Translations under genes and position numbers: made by a program
Shown here: piece by piece, positions 8,767-16,757 of the stretch
How the letters are laid out: every line of letters starts with the position of its first letter
Numbering within the stretch: position 1 is the stretch's first letter
The notes under the pieces: generated by a model
Database searches by the model: none
Told to the model about the DNA's origin: nothing
What the model saw: only the letters and a program-made list of their open reading frames with translations
NCBI RefSeq assembly: GCF_002002735.1
Contig: NZ_MUNY01000059.1
Coordinates: 1-64,000 of the forward strand
From: Algoriphagus sp. A40
GTDB lineage: Bacteria > Bacteroidota > Bacteroidia > Cytophagales > Cyclobacteriaceae
DNA: 64,000 nucleotides
Direction of reading: 5' to 3'

Positions 8767-11112
8767 CTAAAACTCAATCCGATAGCTGATCAACGGGATC
8801 AAAGGAGTCTGGTAGGCTGTCTCGATCTCTCCTTTCATCGGTTCAAAATAGCTTCCATAGATGTTTTTGCGGTTGGTCGTATTCTGAATATCGAGTGCCA
8901 GGGTGCTGGTGGATTTAGGCCGGTTCCACTTAAGACTCACCCGAAGATCCGTCCTGAAATAGGCCGGATTTTGCTCTTCAAAGGCCCTTGTCTCGTCATA
9001 CACGGTTTGGTTTTCGGTGATGGACTGTTCCAAATCTATCGGAGTCGCCCGCAGTCCTCCGCCGTAGATGCTTCGTAGGTTGAGACCAAGCACCCGGTTT
9101 TTCTTCAGTTCATATTCCTTTCCGACGGTCAGCGTGAGATTCGCATTTCCGTTGTAGAGTGTGTTTCTCCACTTGTTTTCCTGCGTTTTGTACAGCGAGT
9201 TGTACACGGAAGCTGACAGTAGAAAGTAGAGGTTTTTGTGCGTAAACTGCTCCAGGGTAAACTCTCCGCCGTAATTTTTACCTAAACCGTCATTGACCAA
9301 AGGATCGGTCATGTACGTCCACTGCTGATTGAGGATGGAGTAGGTTTCGTCCGCACCCGGCTTGACAGGGATATTAAACAGGTGCTGGTAGTAGCCCTCG
9401 ATCTTCATCCGAAGAAATGGATTCAGCTGACGGTCGTAGCCCACCACAAAATGATGCGACTTGCTCAAGCCCAGATCTTTGTTGGGCAGGCTGATTTGCC
9501 CGTTTTCCTCCTGCTCCGCAAAGTAAGTTCCGAGCGGTTGCACCTGACTGTGAAGTCCGTAGCCAAGGCTGAACCGCTGCTTTTCATCCAACTCGTAAGA
9601 GGCGCTGATCCTCGGCTCGATGGAGTTGGAGTTATTCAGCAAAAGTTGGAGGTAGTGAAGCCCGACATTGAAGGTTAGCCGCTCGCTTGCCCGATAGTTG
9701 AGTTGAGAGAATGCCTGGATGCTTTGCGTATTCCCTTTGGAGTTGATGAAAGTCTCCATGGGATCTCCTTCGTCCTCTCGGCCATTTTCCACAAGATTGT
9801 AGGATAGTTGGTTTACATAGATCCCGCTTCGGAGATTGGATCGGGCCGAAAGCTTGGAGTTCAACACACTGGAAAACGTGATCTTAGAGTTGCCAAAATT
9901 CTCATAGGACCACTTCTGATCGTTGTATTCATCGTCCAATCGCTCCACGTCATCTCCGATTTCATGTCCGGACGCCAAGACGGTAGTTTGGAGAAAATTG
10001 GAATTGTTGATCATATACGAGTACTTGATTCCAACCGCTCCTGTGTTGGAAAAGTATCTGGAACTGTAGCGGTCTCCTTCTCCTTCCCAGGTGAGAGAAT
10101 CCTTTTCAGCATCCCCGTTTTGGTCACTCAATCCTCCGAAACCAAAGATCGAAAAGCTACTTTTCTTTCCCGCAGGGAGATAGAAATTGAAAGACAAATC
10201 CTGGAAATCCGTCACAAAATCACCCAAGGGTATCCCGAGTTTGGACAGGATCGAAAGCGTGGAGTAGCGATAATTGATCAAATAAGAGCCTTTGTAGTTT
10301 TTGGCGATCGGACCTTCAGCGGCTACGTCCGTTCCCAAAAAGCCTGCCTGTAGGGTAAATTCGCGTTTTTCGTTGTTTCCCTTTCTCAAACTCAAATCAA
10401 AAACCCCACCCAGCGCATTGCCATATTCGGCAGGGAAAGCACTCGTCAAGAAGTCAGAATTGGCAAGCAACTGCGAACTGAGGATCGAGATTCCGCCTCC
10501 CGATGTTCCCGGATTGACGAAGTGATTGGGATTGGGGATGTCGATGCCCTCCATTCTCCACAATAAACCATTTGGGCTGTTGCCACGGATGGAGATGTTG
10601 TTGTTGCCATCGTCTGTGCCGACGACACCAGAGAATGAAGTCGCCATTCGGCCGGGATCGTTCACAGCCGCGGCAAATTTTCTCGTTTCCTCAACGGAAA
10701 AGGTCCTTCCGCTCACCGTCACCATGTCATTGACTGTTCTTTCTTTTTCAGCACCCATCACCACAACTTCATCCAACTGGCCAAAATCCTCCTCAATGGT
10801 AATCGCCAACACGACCTCCTTGCCGGAATTGACCAAGACATTGGGGAGAATCAGGTCCTGATAGCCGACAAAGCTCACTCGAAGCGTGTGAGTTCCCAGC
10901 GGTACCTGTGAGATCTTGAAGTCTCCATCCACATCCGTGGCAACTCCCATCAACGGATCTGTGTTGAGGATCATCACGGTCGCCCCAGGGATCGGAGCCT
11001 TGCTGACCTGATCTACTACTTTGCCCCGTACGGTTTGGGTCAAAGTTTGGGCATGAAGGGGATTGATTGCGAAGCAAAAAATCACCAAAAGGAGTTTACT
11101 AAGCGAATTCAT
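8767..11112 (-). CDS. TonB-dependent outer-membrane receptor with carboxypeptidase-regulatory-like N-terminus
   Basis: A 781-residue protein with a 22-residue signal peptide (ending LHAQ). It has a CarboxypepD_reg-like domain at about 28-110 (GKVVDQVSKAPIPGATV), a TonB plug at about 115-240 (IRGNSPNGLLWRMEGIDIPNP, YGNALGGVFDL), and a 22-strand-type barrel to the C-terminal aromatic-containing strand. It imports a TonB-energised substrate, such as a siderophore or oligosaccharide, across the outer membrane. There is no SusD partner, so it is not a SusCD pair. Its leader shares CTAAACCAA with the leaders of the 201- and 404-residue surface proteins. It lacks its own ECF-type promoter motif, but could be read through from the outer-membrane gene upstream. 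Confidence 0.92.
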   Translation of the reverse strand: MNSLSKLLLVIFCFAINPLHAQTLTQTVRGKVVDQVSKAPIPGATVMILNTDPLMGVATDVDGDFKISQVPLGTHTLRVSFVGYQDLILPNVLVNSGKEVVLAITIEEDFGQLDEVVVMGAEKERTVNDMVTVSGRTFSVEETRKFAAAVNDPGRMATSFSGVVGTDDGNNNISIRGNSPNGLLWRMEGIDIPNPNHFVNPGTSGGGISILSSQLLANSDFLTSAFPAEYGNALGGVFDLSLRKGNNEKREFTLQAGFLGTDVAAEGPIAKNYKGSYLINYRYSTLSILSKLGIPLGDFVTDFQDLSFNFYLPAGKKSSFSIFGFGGLSDQNGDAEKDSLTWEGEGDRYSSRYFSNTGAVGIKYSYMINNSNFLQTTVLASGHEIGDDVERLDDEYNDQKWSYENFGNSKITFSSVLNSKLSARSNLRSGIYVNQLSYNLVENGREDEGDPMETFINSKGNTQSIQAFSQLNYRASERLTFNVGLHYLQLLLNNSNSIEPRISASYELDEKQRFSLGYGLHSQVQPLGTYFAEQEENGQISLPNKDLGLSKSHHFVVGYDRQLNPFLRMKIEGYYQHLFNIPVKPGADETYSILNQQWTYMTDPLVNDGLGKNYGGEFTLEQFTHKNLYFLLSASVYNSLYKTQENKWRNTLYNGNANLTLTVGKEYELKKNRVLGLNLRSIYGGGLRATPIDLEQSITENQTVYDETRAFEEQNPAYFRTDLRVSLKWNRPKSTSTLALDIQNTTNRKNIYGSYFEPMKGEIETAYQTPLIPLISYRIEF

Positions 11113-11178
11113 AGCGTTGGTTTAGTTTAAGGGTGGAAATTAAATCGAGTGATTCGGAAAAGGCAATCCGGTGACAGG

Positions 11179-11203
11179 TGGCCGATTGCTAATCAATCGG
11201 CCA
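11179..11203. terminator. Perfect hairpin between outer-membrane protein and TonB receptor genes
   Basis: A 10-bp perfect stem TGGCCGATTG/CAATCGGCCA with a 5-nt loop. No T-run follows on either strand, so it may be an attenuator, RNA-stability stem or weak terminator rather than a full terminator. Confidence 0.5.
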
Positions 11204-11285
11204 CTGTGATTTGGGACAAGAAATTTTGGAATAGCTGGGGCGGAAATGCCCTGGAAAGGAGCTTTTTAGGCTCTAGTTTCTGAGT

Positions 11286-11891
11286 TTAATTTCCCCATCT
11301 TCCACCCCCGACAAAGAAGCCGAGCGTAAAGGCGAAGTATTCGTTAGTGGCCTGGCCGATCACGTCACCGCCCACGTTTTGAAGGTTGCTTTTCGGAACA
11401 AAATTGTATTCTACACCGATCCGGAATTTATTCAACTCCACCCCTGCCCGCACCATCGGTGCCCAGGCAAAATCCGCCTCCAGGTTTTCGATGTCGTCTT
11501 CATCGATATCTGTCTCTTCGATATCAATATTGCTCAAACTATAGTAGCCAAAACCACCTCCGATATAGGGCGCCACCTTGCCTTCGCCAAAGTTGAAATA
11601 GTAATTGGCAGTGCCGGAAACAGAAAGATTTGCTCCGATTTCTCCATCGTAATCATCCGGGATACTGTAGTAAGTGACGTCTTTTGCCATTCCTGTTACA
11701 CCCATTCTCATTCCTAGGGCAAGGTTGTCCAAGACTAAAACTTGGGGTTCAACATTGACCAGGGCACCAATTCCTCCGTCTTTGGGAGCTGCGAATCCGA
11801 AATCCATTTGATACCTGAATTTTCCAGCTTGTTGAGAATATGCAGTTTGCATTACGAGCAATGCGATCATTACGCCGAGTAGTTTTTTCAT
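11286..11891 (-). CDS. Small outer-membrane beta-barrel protein
   Basis: A 201-residue protein with a 20-residue signal peptide (MKKLLGVMIALLVMQTAYSQ). The mature protein has alternating amphipathic strands (FRYQMDFGF, GANLSVSGTANYYFNFG, FRIGVEYNFVP) and ends with an aromatic-rich strand, as in 8-stranded porin-like barrels (OMP_b-brl type). An acidic loop (EETDIDEDDIENLE) sits between strands, probably extracellular or cation-binding. The promoter at 11976-12007 matches those of the ECF sigma operon and the 404-residue protein gene, so it is a probable member of the same regulon. Confidence 0.82.
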   Translation of the reverse strand: MKKLLGVMIALLVMQTAYSQQAGKFRYQMDFGFAAPKDGGIGALVNVEPQVLVLDNLALGMRMGVTGMAKDVTYYSIPDDYDGEIGANLSVSGTANYYFNFGEGKVAPYIGGGFGYYSLSNIDIEETDIDEDDIENLEADFAWAPMVRAGVELNKFRIGVEYNFVPKSNLQNVGGDVIGQATNEYFAFTLGFFVGGGRWGN

Positions 11892-11975
11892 TTTAGTTTT
11901 TGATTTTTAATCGTTTGTCTTTCTGATCAGATTCTCGTCTTGAGGTGAAAAGAAAGAGTTGGTTTAGCTTTCGTT
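11892..11975 (-). other. 85-nt leader of the outer-membrane protein mRNA
   Basis: This is the predicted transcribed leader downstream of the ECF-type promoter. It carries the CTAAACCAA sequence also seen directly upstream of the TonB receptor and 404-residue protein starts. No small gene is seen. Confidence 0.35.
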
Positions 11976-12007
11976 TATAAGACAATCAATCAGGGTTTTA
12001 CCCCTAT
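11976..12007 (-). promoter_or_regulatory. ECF-sigma-type promoter of the outer-membrane protein gene
   Basis: The minus strand reads ATAGGGGTA, 13 nt, TTGTCTTATA. The same two blocks with the same 13-nt spacing occur upstream of the 404-residue protein gene and of the ECF sigma operon. The GTC in the downstream block is typical of ECF -10 elements. Confidence 0.72.
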
Positions 12008-12278
12008 GTGGCTTGAATATTTTTTGAATTAAATAATTGAAGTAAGAGAAAGTTGAAAATTAGAGGTACGAAATACGAAGTACGAGGCACAGGATTGGGT
12101 CAAAGCTTTCGAGGTTTTTCAACATTGCAACTTTTGTACTTTCCCTCTTTTCATACTTTTGGTTGTCCTGCTTCTCCAGAAGCTGGACGTACAAATTCTA
12201 TTTTCTCTTTGTGTCCCTTCGCGTTCTTGGCGGTTGTACTTCTTTTTTTAACCGTAGATTCTCAGAAGTTGAATCCCC
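12008..12278. other. Intergenic region with two dispersed-repeat fragments
   Basis: No gene is supported. It holds a TACGAAGTACGA-type repeat fragment at about 12063-12090, related to sequences at about 13564-13585 and 24664-24690. It also holds a degenerate CTTTGTG/CTTCGCG/CTTGGCG array at about 12207-12233, of the same kind as the one at 62554-62592. Confidence 0.5.
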
Positions 12279-13493
12279 TTACAAAAACCGGAATCCGGCT
12301 TTGAATCCCCACCAGAATTGACTTCCCAAGTCCTCGGGATGGTAGACGTCATTGTGAATGGTGGTGTTGGTGTAAGTGAAAAGCTCCGGATGGAATGCGT
12401 AGGAGGAATCATACACCCTGAAATTGACCGTCGGACCGGCGAAAAGGGCGAAGTTTTTTGTTGCCTGGAATTCTGCACCTATGTAGCCCCTGTTGATCAG
12501 GTTGAGTGCATGGACGCCGCCCTGACTCAGCTGCTCAGAGCTAACCTCGATGTTGAGAAAGGTCTTTTTGCCCAGTCTGGGAGAAGTCCCCAAACCATAC
12601 CCAAAAGACCAGACTACCTGATCGTCCCACTCAGGTCTGATGCCCGCAAAGAAGATGTTGTAAAACTCCCGCTTGCCGGTTCGGAAGGCCAGATTCAGTG
12701 GTAAAACTTCATTTACGCTTAGTTCCAAAGTATGATAGCCCGAGCGGACAAAAGTCAGGAACCCAACCGGAACACCGCTGATGCTGTCCGAGTAATTGAT
12801 CAAACCGAGCTGGAACCCATCTACTTTGTTTCCGAAATTCACCAAGCCAACTTGCGAGCCTTTGACATCTCGTGCAGCAAAATTCAATACACCGGCAACC
12901 TGCGAACCCTCCAGATCATCAGCGGTGAAGTTCATCACACCTGCTACCTGAACACCTTCCACTTTCTTGGGAGAGAAATTAGCCACACCGGCGATCTGAA
13001 CTCCATCAACCGGTCCGGTGGTAAAATTCATCAATCCAGCCAACTGCACCGAGTTTTTCACTGAATCTAAGTTCGAGTTGAAAAGTCCCGCTAACTGGAC
13101 ACCGTCCACCTTCCCGCCTACTTGGTTAAACAACCCCGCGAGCTGCACACCGGTCATATCACTGCGATTGATATTGAACAGGCCGGCCATTTCGAGCTTT
13201 CTGGTTCCTGCAGAATAGCCTCCCAGAAGATTGAAAGAGTAATCGTTGACGATATTTCCGGAGTACATTCCGTTCGTTCCCACGTAGGGGACGAAGGAAA
13301 ACTGAAATCCCATAGAGGTAGTATCGCTCAGGTCTTTTCCAAAGGGATCAAATCGGAAGGGTTCGGGTTTCTGAAATGTTAGGGGCTTCTCATCTTTGTT
13401 CAGGCTGTCCGGCTGTGTTTGGAGGGCAAAAGCTTCTGATCCGAATAGCGCAGAGATCAGGATTGCTGCGAAAATTCTATAAAACGTATTCAT
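12279..13493 (-). CDS. Surface protein with GVQLAGLxN tandem repeats (LA_2272-like), no STN domain
   Basis: A 404-residue protein with a signal peptide of about 23 residues. From about 95 to 240 it consists of 20-22-residue repeats built on G-V-Q-[LIV]-A-G-[LV]-x-N (for example VDGVQLAGLFNSN, VEGVQVAGVMNFT), the spacing expected of a beta-solenoid or strand-repeat surface. The pattern resembles the 'LA_2272 surface repeat' proteins first named in Leptospira. The C-terminal 150 residues look like strands of an outer-membrane domain ending in FKAGFRFL. It is clearly paralogous to residues of about 210-550 of the 550-residue protein at 24762-26414, but lacks that protein's STN and regulatory-like domains. 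An ECF-type promoter lies only 21 nt upstream of the start. Confidence 0.8.
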   Translation of the reverse strand: MNTFYRIFAAILISALFGSEAFALQTQPDSLNKDEKPLTFQKPEPFRFDPFGKDLSDTTSMGFQFSFVPYVGTNGMYSGNIVNDYSFNLLGGYSAGTRKLEMAGLFNINRSDMTGVQLAGLFNQVGGKVDGVQLAGLFNSNLDSVKNSVQLAGLMNFTTGPVDGVQIAGVANFSPKKVEGVQVAGVMNFTADDLEGSQVAGVLNFAARDVKGSQVGLVNFGNKVDGFQLGLINYSDSISGVPVGFLTFVRSGYHTLELSVNEVLPLNLAFRTGKREFYNIFFAGIRPEWDDQVVWSFGYGLGTSPRLGKKTFLNIEVSSEQLSQGGVHALNLINRGYIGAEFQATKNFALFAGPTVNFRVYDSSYAFHPELFTYTNTTIHNDVYHPEDLGSQFWWGFKAGFRFL

Positions 13494-13513
13494 GACATTG
13501 GTTTAGTTTCGCT

Positions 13514-13545
13514 TATAGGACAAGCGAACCGCGGTATACCCCTAT
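13514..13545 (-). promoter_or_regulatory. ECF-sigma-type promoter of the 404-residue repeat protein gene
   Basis: The minus strand reads ATAGGGGTA, 13 nt, TTGTCCTATA. It matches the promoters at 11976-12007 and 28031-28062 in both blocks and in spacing. The downstream block ends 21 nt before the ATG, giving a very short leader. Confidence 0.75.
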
Positions 13546-13700
13546 TCCTGGGAAAAAAAGATTTGCGAAGTATGATTTACGGGGCTTCAGGCAGCGTTGG
13601 AGCCCTGAACTGTCTTGAGCTTTTCAACCTTAAACCGTTCCGACTTTTTGCTCTTGAAGAGATTGAGCACTAATCGAATCGAGCAGAATTTTTTTTCTCA

Positions 13701-13751
13701 TTTACTTAACAAATATGAATCTAATAATTACATTTACTTTTGTTAAGTAAA
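13701..13751 (+). promoter_or_regulatory. Probable PadR operator and promoter of the permease operon
   Basis: A perfect 13-bp inverted repeat: TTTACTTAACAAA at 13701-13713 and TTTGTTAAGTAAA at 13739-13751. A nested 7-bp palindrome, TTTACTT/AAGTAAA, lies at 13733-13751. The right arm overlaps TACTTTTG (13735-13742), which fits the Bacteroidota -7 consensus TAnnTTTG. The PadR ATG is at 13762. The layout suggests repression by occlusion of the promoter. Confidence 0.7.
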
Positions 13752-13761
13752 TAAATCCGAC

Positions 13762-14088
13762 ATGGCACAACATTCATTGGGCGAATTTGAAGAACTGGTA
13801 TTGCTAATGGTAGCGGCGCTCCACGACGAAGCCTATGGCGTATCGATCCTCTCCGGGCTGGAAAAAGAACTGGGAAAATCACTGAACGTCAGCGCAGTAC
13901 ATGTTGCGCTGAAGCGGATGGAAGATAAAGATTTTGTAAAGTCCAGGTTTGGGGGAATCACAGAAGACAGAGGAGGTCGGCGCAAAAAGTACTACGTCAT
14001 CACTGCCTTGGGCAAGAGGGTGCTTGATGAGCAGTTTGCTCTGAGAAACAATATCTACAACCGAATTCCCAAGATCTCCTTTGGCTGA
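13762..14088 (+). CDS. PadR-family transcriptional regulator
   Basis: A 108-residue protein with the PadR winged-helix: an opening ELVLLMVAALHDEAYGVSI, a recognition-helix region LNVSAVHVALKRMEDKDFV and the wing DRGGRRKKYYVIT. Size and motifs fit the short PadR-s1 class that senses envelope stress or toxic compounds and controls adjacent transporters. Its stop codon overlaps the ATG of the first permease by one base (TGATG), so it heads the operon. A 13-bp inverted repeat covering its own promoter suggests autorepression. The inducer is unknown. Confidence 0.92.
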   Translation: MAQHSLGEFEELVLLMVAALHDEAYGVSILSGLEKELGKSLNVSAVHVALKRMEDKDFVKSRFGGITEDRGGRRKKYYVITALGKRVLDEQFALRNNIYNRIPKISFG

Positions 14089-16706
14089 TGCAACCTCCGC
14101 GTAAGGCACTCGCTTTCCTCCGCTGGTTTTGCCGGGAGGATTACCTTGAGGAGATCGAGGGGGATCTGGTGGAATTGTTTGAAAACAGGTACAGCAACCT
14201 GTCGCCAACGAAGGCGAATCGGAAATTCATCTGGGATGTGATCCGATCCTTCAGATTACGAAACATTAAAAAAATCGACTTAACACATCTGGTTTATCCA
14301 TTCATGTTTCAACATTATATCAAAATCGGTGGAAGGCAACTCCTGAGAAACAAAGCATTCTCTGGCATCAATATCTTTGGTCTATCCATAGGGATTGCGT
14401 GCTGCCTTACCCTGCTGATTTTTGTTGGATATGAATCAAGCTTCGATAATTTCCATCCTTTTGCAAATCGCAGCTACAGAGTCGTTCAGCAAACCCAATA
14501 TCCGGATCAGACTCTTTACTGGAATACCACAGCCTACCCTTTGGCTGAAGCAGTAAGGGAAGATTTTCCCGAGCTGGAATTAGTCACTCAGACAGCCGGA
14601 CCATTTCAAAGATTTTTCACGGTGGAAAAGGAAGGAATGGATGATTATCAATTCGAGTTGGATTATGTCCTGTTTATAGACCCATTCTATCCAAAAGCAT
14701 TTGACCTCACTTGGCTTGCCGGGGACAAAAATTCGGCGTTCCAACACCCCAATTCGATTGTTTTGACGGAAAGTATAGCCGAGAAATGCTTTGGGCAAAA
14801 TGTTTCCGGACAATCCATTCTGGGAAAAACCATCATGCTGGCGGGCAAAGATCCCATGCAGGTGACCGGGATAATCAAAGACGCACCGGGCAATTCCAAC
14901 CTCAGGTATGAAATGCTGGTCCCCTATGAATTCTTCAAACAAAACAATCCCTATCCAGCGTCGAATTGGTCGGGAAATTATGGAGGGACAACCTTTGTGG
15001 TCACCTCAGAACAGCAAAATCCTGAGGTAATCGAATCTTCTATTGCCACTTGGAAAAAGAAATATCTCACTAAAGAAGATGACAGCAGGATCTCCTACAA
15101 GCTTCAGCCTTTGGCTGAAATTCATACGGAATCTCTCTACGGAAGCAGCCCTGGAAGCTATACAATGCCCAGCAATATGCTCCAGACTGCGAGGTATGTC
15201 GGGATATTTATTTTGCTGATCGCCATCGGCAATTTTGTCAACCTCGTGACGGCCAAATCGGTGATCAGGGCCAAGGAAGTCGGAATCAGAAAAACGATTG
15301 GGAGTACGAGGTTTGATTTGTTCAAGCAATTCACCTTAGAGAATTCCCTTTTGGTTGCCATCTCGGTTTTGCTTGCGCTTGTATTTTCTATTGGCTTAAT
15401 CAGTCAAGCAAATGCAGCGTTTTCAATCATCAACCTCCAGCTGGAGTTGAATTGGGCTGATGTGGGAATGATAGTCTTTTTGGGAGGGATTACCATCTTA
15501 TTGGGCACGGCCTATCCGGCTATTATTCTTTCCTCCTTCAACCCTCTCCAAATCATCAAAAACAACCTGCCCTTTACCCGGACCAGGGGATTTTCAGTGC
15601 GAAAGGCAGTCACGATATTTCAGTTTGCCCTTGTGCAATTATTTGTCATAGCTACCATTATCGCGGCTGTTCAAATGGATTTGTTCAGGAATAAATCCCT
15701 CGGTTTCACTACTGACGCGGTATTGATGCTGCCTGTTCCCCAATCTGATAAAATCGAAACTTTCAAAAACCAACTGGCTAACAATCCTGAAATCAAAGAT
15801 ATCGCCATTGGTTCAGGTCCGCCGATGGCTGTCAACGGATTCCAATTGGGAACCAGGTTCAGGACTTCAGATATGCCCGAGGCAGATGGGTATGAGACTG
15901 AGATGAAAATCGGCGACACCAACTACCTGGACTTTTATGGAATGGAACTGATTTCCGGTAGAAATTTTACCGGCAACAAATCAGATTTTGACGAATTCAT
16001 AGTCAATGAACGCCTCTTAAAATCAATGGGCTGGACGCCTGAGAATGCCATTGGTCGAAAACTTACAATCAACGAAGGCGAGGCAACTGTCATTGGAGTG
16101 GTGAAGGACTTTCACAACAATTCCCTTCAGCATGACATTTCACCCTGCGTCATTCTCAACTGGAATTATTTTCAGGATCAGGCATTTGTCAAAGTCAGCA
16201 ACATAAACCCACAGGTTTTAGAATCCATCGAGCAATCATGGAAGAATTCATTTACAAAATCTATATACAACTATGAATTTATTGATGATTCTATCGCAAG
16301 GGAATACTTCGTTGAGACGCTTTCATTCAAAGGCTTCACCTTATTTTCCATCATAGCCATAGTAATTGGAAGTCTTGGTTTAATTGGATTAATGACCTTT
16401 ATCACCACACAGCGGACCAAAGAAGTGGGTATCCGTAAAGTTTTGGGAGCCACGGTTTCCGAGCTTGTCCTATTCTTTTTGAAGGAATTTACTGTATTGA
16501 TTGGGATAGCCTTTTTGTTGGCCTTGCCCTTTGCCTATTTCCTGATGCAACATTGGCTGGAAGACTTCACCTACCGCATCGAAATGTCCTGGTGGATGTT
16601 TTTGGGAGGCGGAGTGATCACCTTGATTATAGCAGGCTTGAGTTCTGGAATACAAGCCACCAAAGCAGCTCTGGCAAATCCCATCAAGTCCATAAAAACC
16701 GAGTAA
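14088..16706 (+). CDS. ABC transporter permease, MacB/FtsX type with permease-prefix domain (1 of 4)
   Basis: An 872-residue protein. Residues 1-65 are the Bacteroidota 'permease prefix' (LRWFCREDYLEEIEGDLVEL). Next come TM1 at about 94-114, a periplasmic MacB core domain, an FtsX block of three helices (motif KEVGIRKTIGS), a second periplasmic domain, and a final FtsX block after RTKEVGIRKVLGA. Such proteins are transmembrane subunits of mechanotransmission ABC systems that act on periplasmic or outer-membrane substrates rather than moving solutes across the inner membrane. It is translationally coupled to PadR. It is the most diverged of the four copies, especially in the prefix. No ATPase gene is adjacent. 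Confidence 0.9.
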   Translation: MQPPRKALAFLRWFCREDYLEEIEGDLVELFENRYSNLSPTKANRKFIWDVIRSFRLRNIKKIDLTHLVYPFMFQHYIKIGGRQLLRNKAFSGINIFGLSIGIACCLTLLIFVGYESSFDNFHPFANRSYRVVQQTQYPDQTLYWNTTAYPLAEAVREDFPELELVTQTAGPFQRFFTVEKEGMDDYQFELDYVLFIDPFYPKAFDLTWLAGDKNSAFQHPNSIVLTESIAEKCFGQNVSGQSILGKTIMLAGKDPMQVTGIIKDAPGNSNLRYEMLVPYEFFKQNNPYPASNWSGNYGGTTFVVTSEQQNPEVIESSIATWKKKYLTKEDDSRISYKLQPLAEIHTESLYGSSPGSYTMPSNMLQTARYVGIFILLIAIGNFVNLVTAKSVIRAKEVGIRKTIGSTRFDLFKQFTLENSLLVAISVLLALVFSIGLISQANAAFSIINLQLELNWADVGMIVFLGGITILLGTAYPAIILSSFNPLQIIKNNLPFTRTRGFSVRKAVTIFQFALVQLFVIATIIAAVQMDLFRNKSLGFTTDAVLMLPVPQSDKIETFKNQLANNPEIKDIAIGSGPPMAVNGFQLGTRFRTSDMPEADGYETEMKIGDTNYLDFYGMELISGRNFTGNKSDFDEFIVNERLLKSMGWTPENAIGRKLTINEGEATVIGVVKDFHNNSLQHDISPCVILNWNYFQDQAFVKVSNINPQVLESIEQSWKNSFTKSIYNYEFIDDSIAREYFVETLSFKGFTLFSIIAIVIGSLGLIGLMTFITTQRTKEVGIRKVLGATVSELVLFFLKEFTVLIGIAFLLALPFAYFLMQHWLEDFTYRIEMSWWMFLGGGVITLIIAGLSSGIQATKAALANPIKSIKTE

Positions 16707-16757
16707 AACGCAATTCTTCCTAATTGAGTCAAATGAAGAATTGATTGAAACACCAGC

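Noticed and set aside
9808-10353. 181-codon plus-strand frame antisense to the TonB receptor
   Set aside because: Fully inside a clear receptor gene and without any recognisable motif.
11113-11178. ECF-type promoter directly upstream of the TonB receptor
   Set aside because: The GGGGTA and TTGTC blocks are absent here; only the CTAAACCAA leader is shared, so direct ECF control is not supported.
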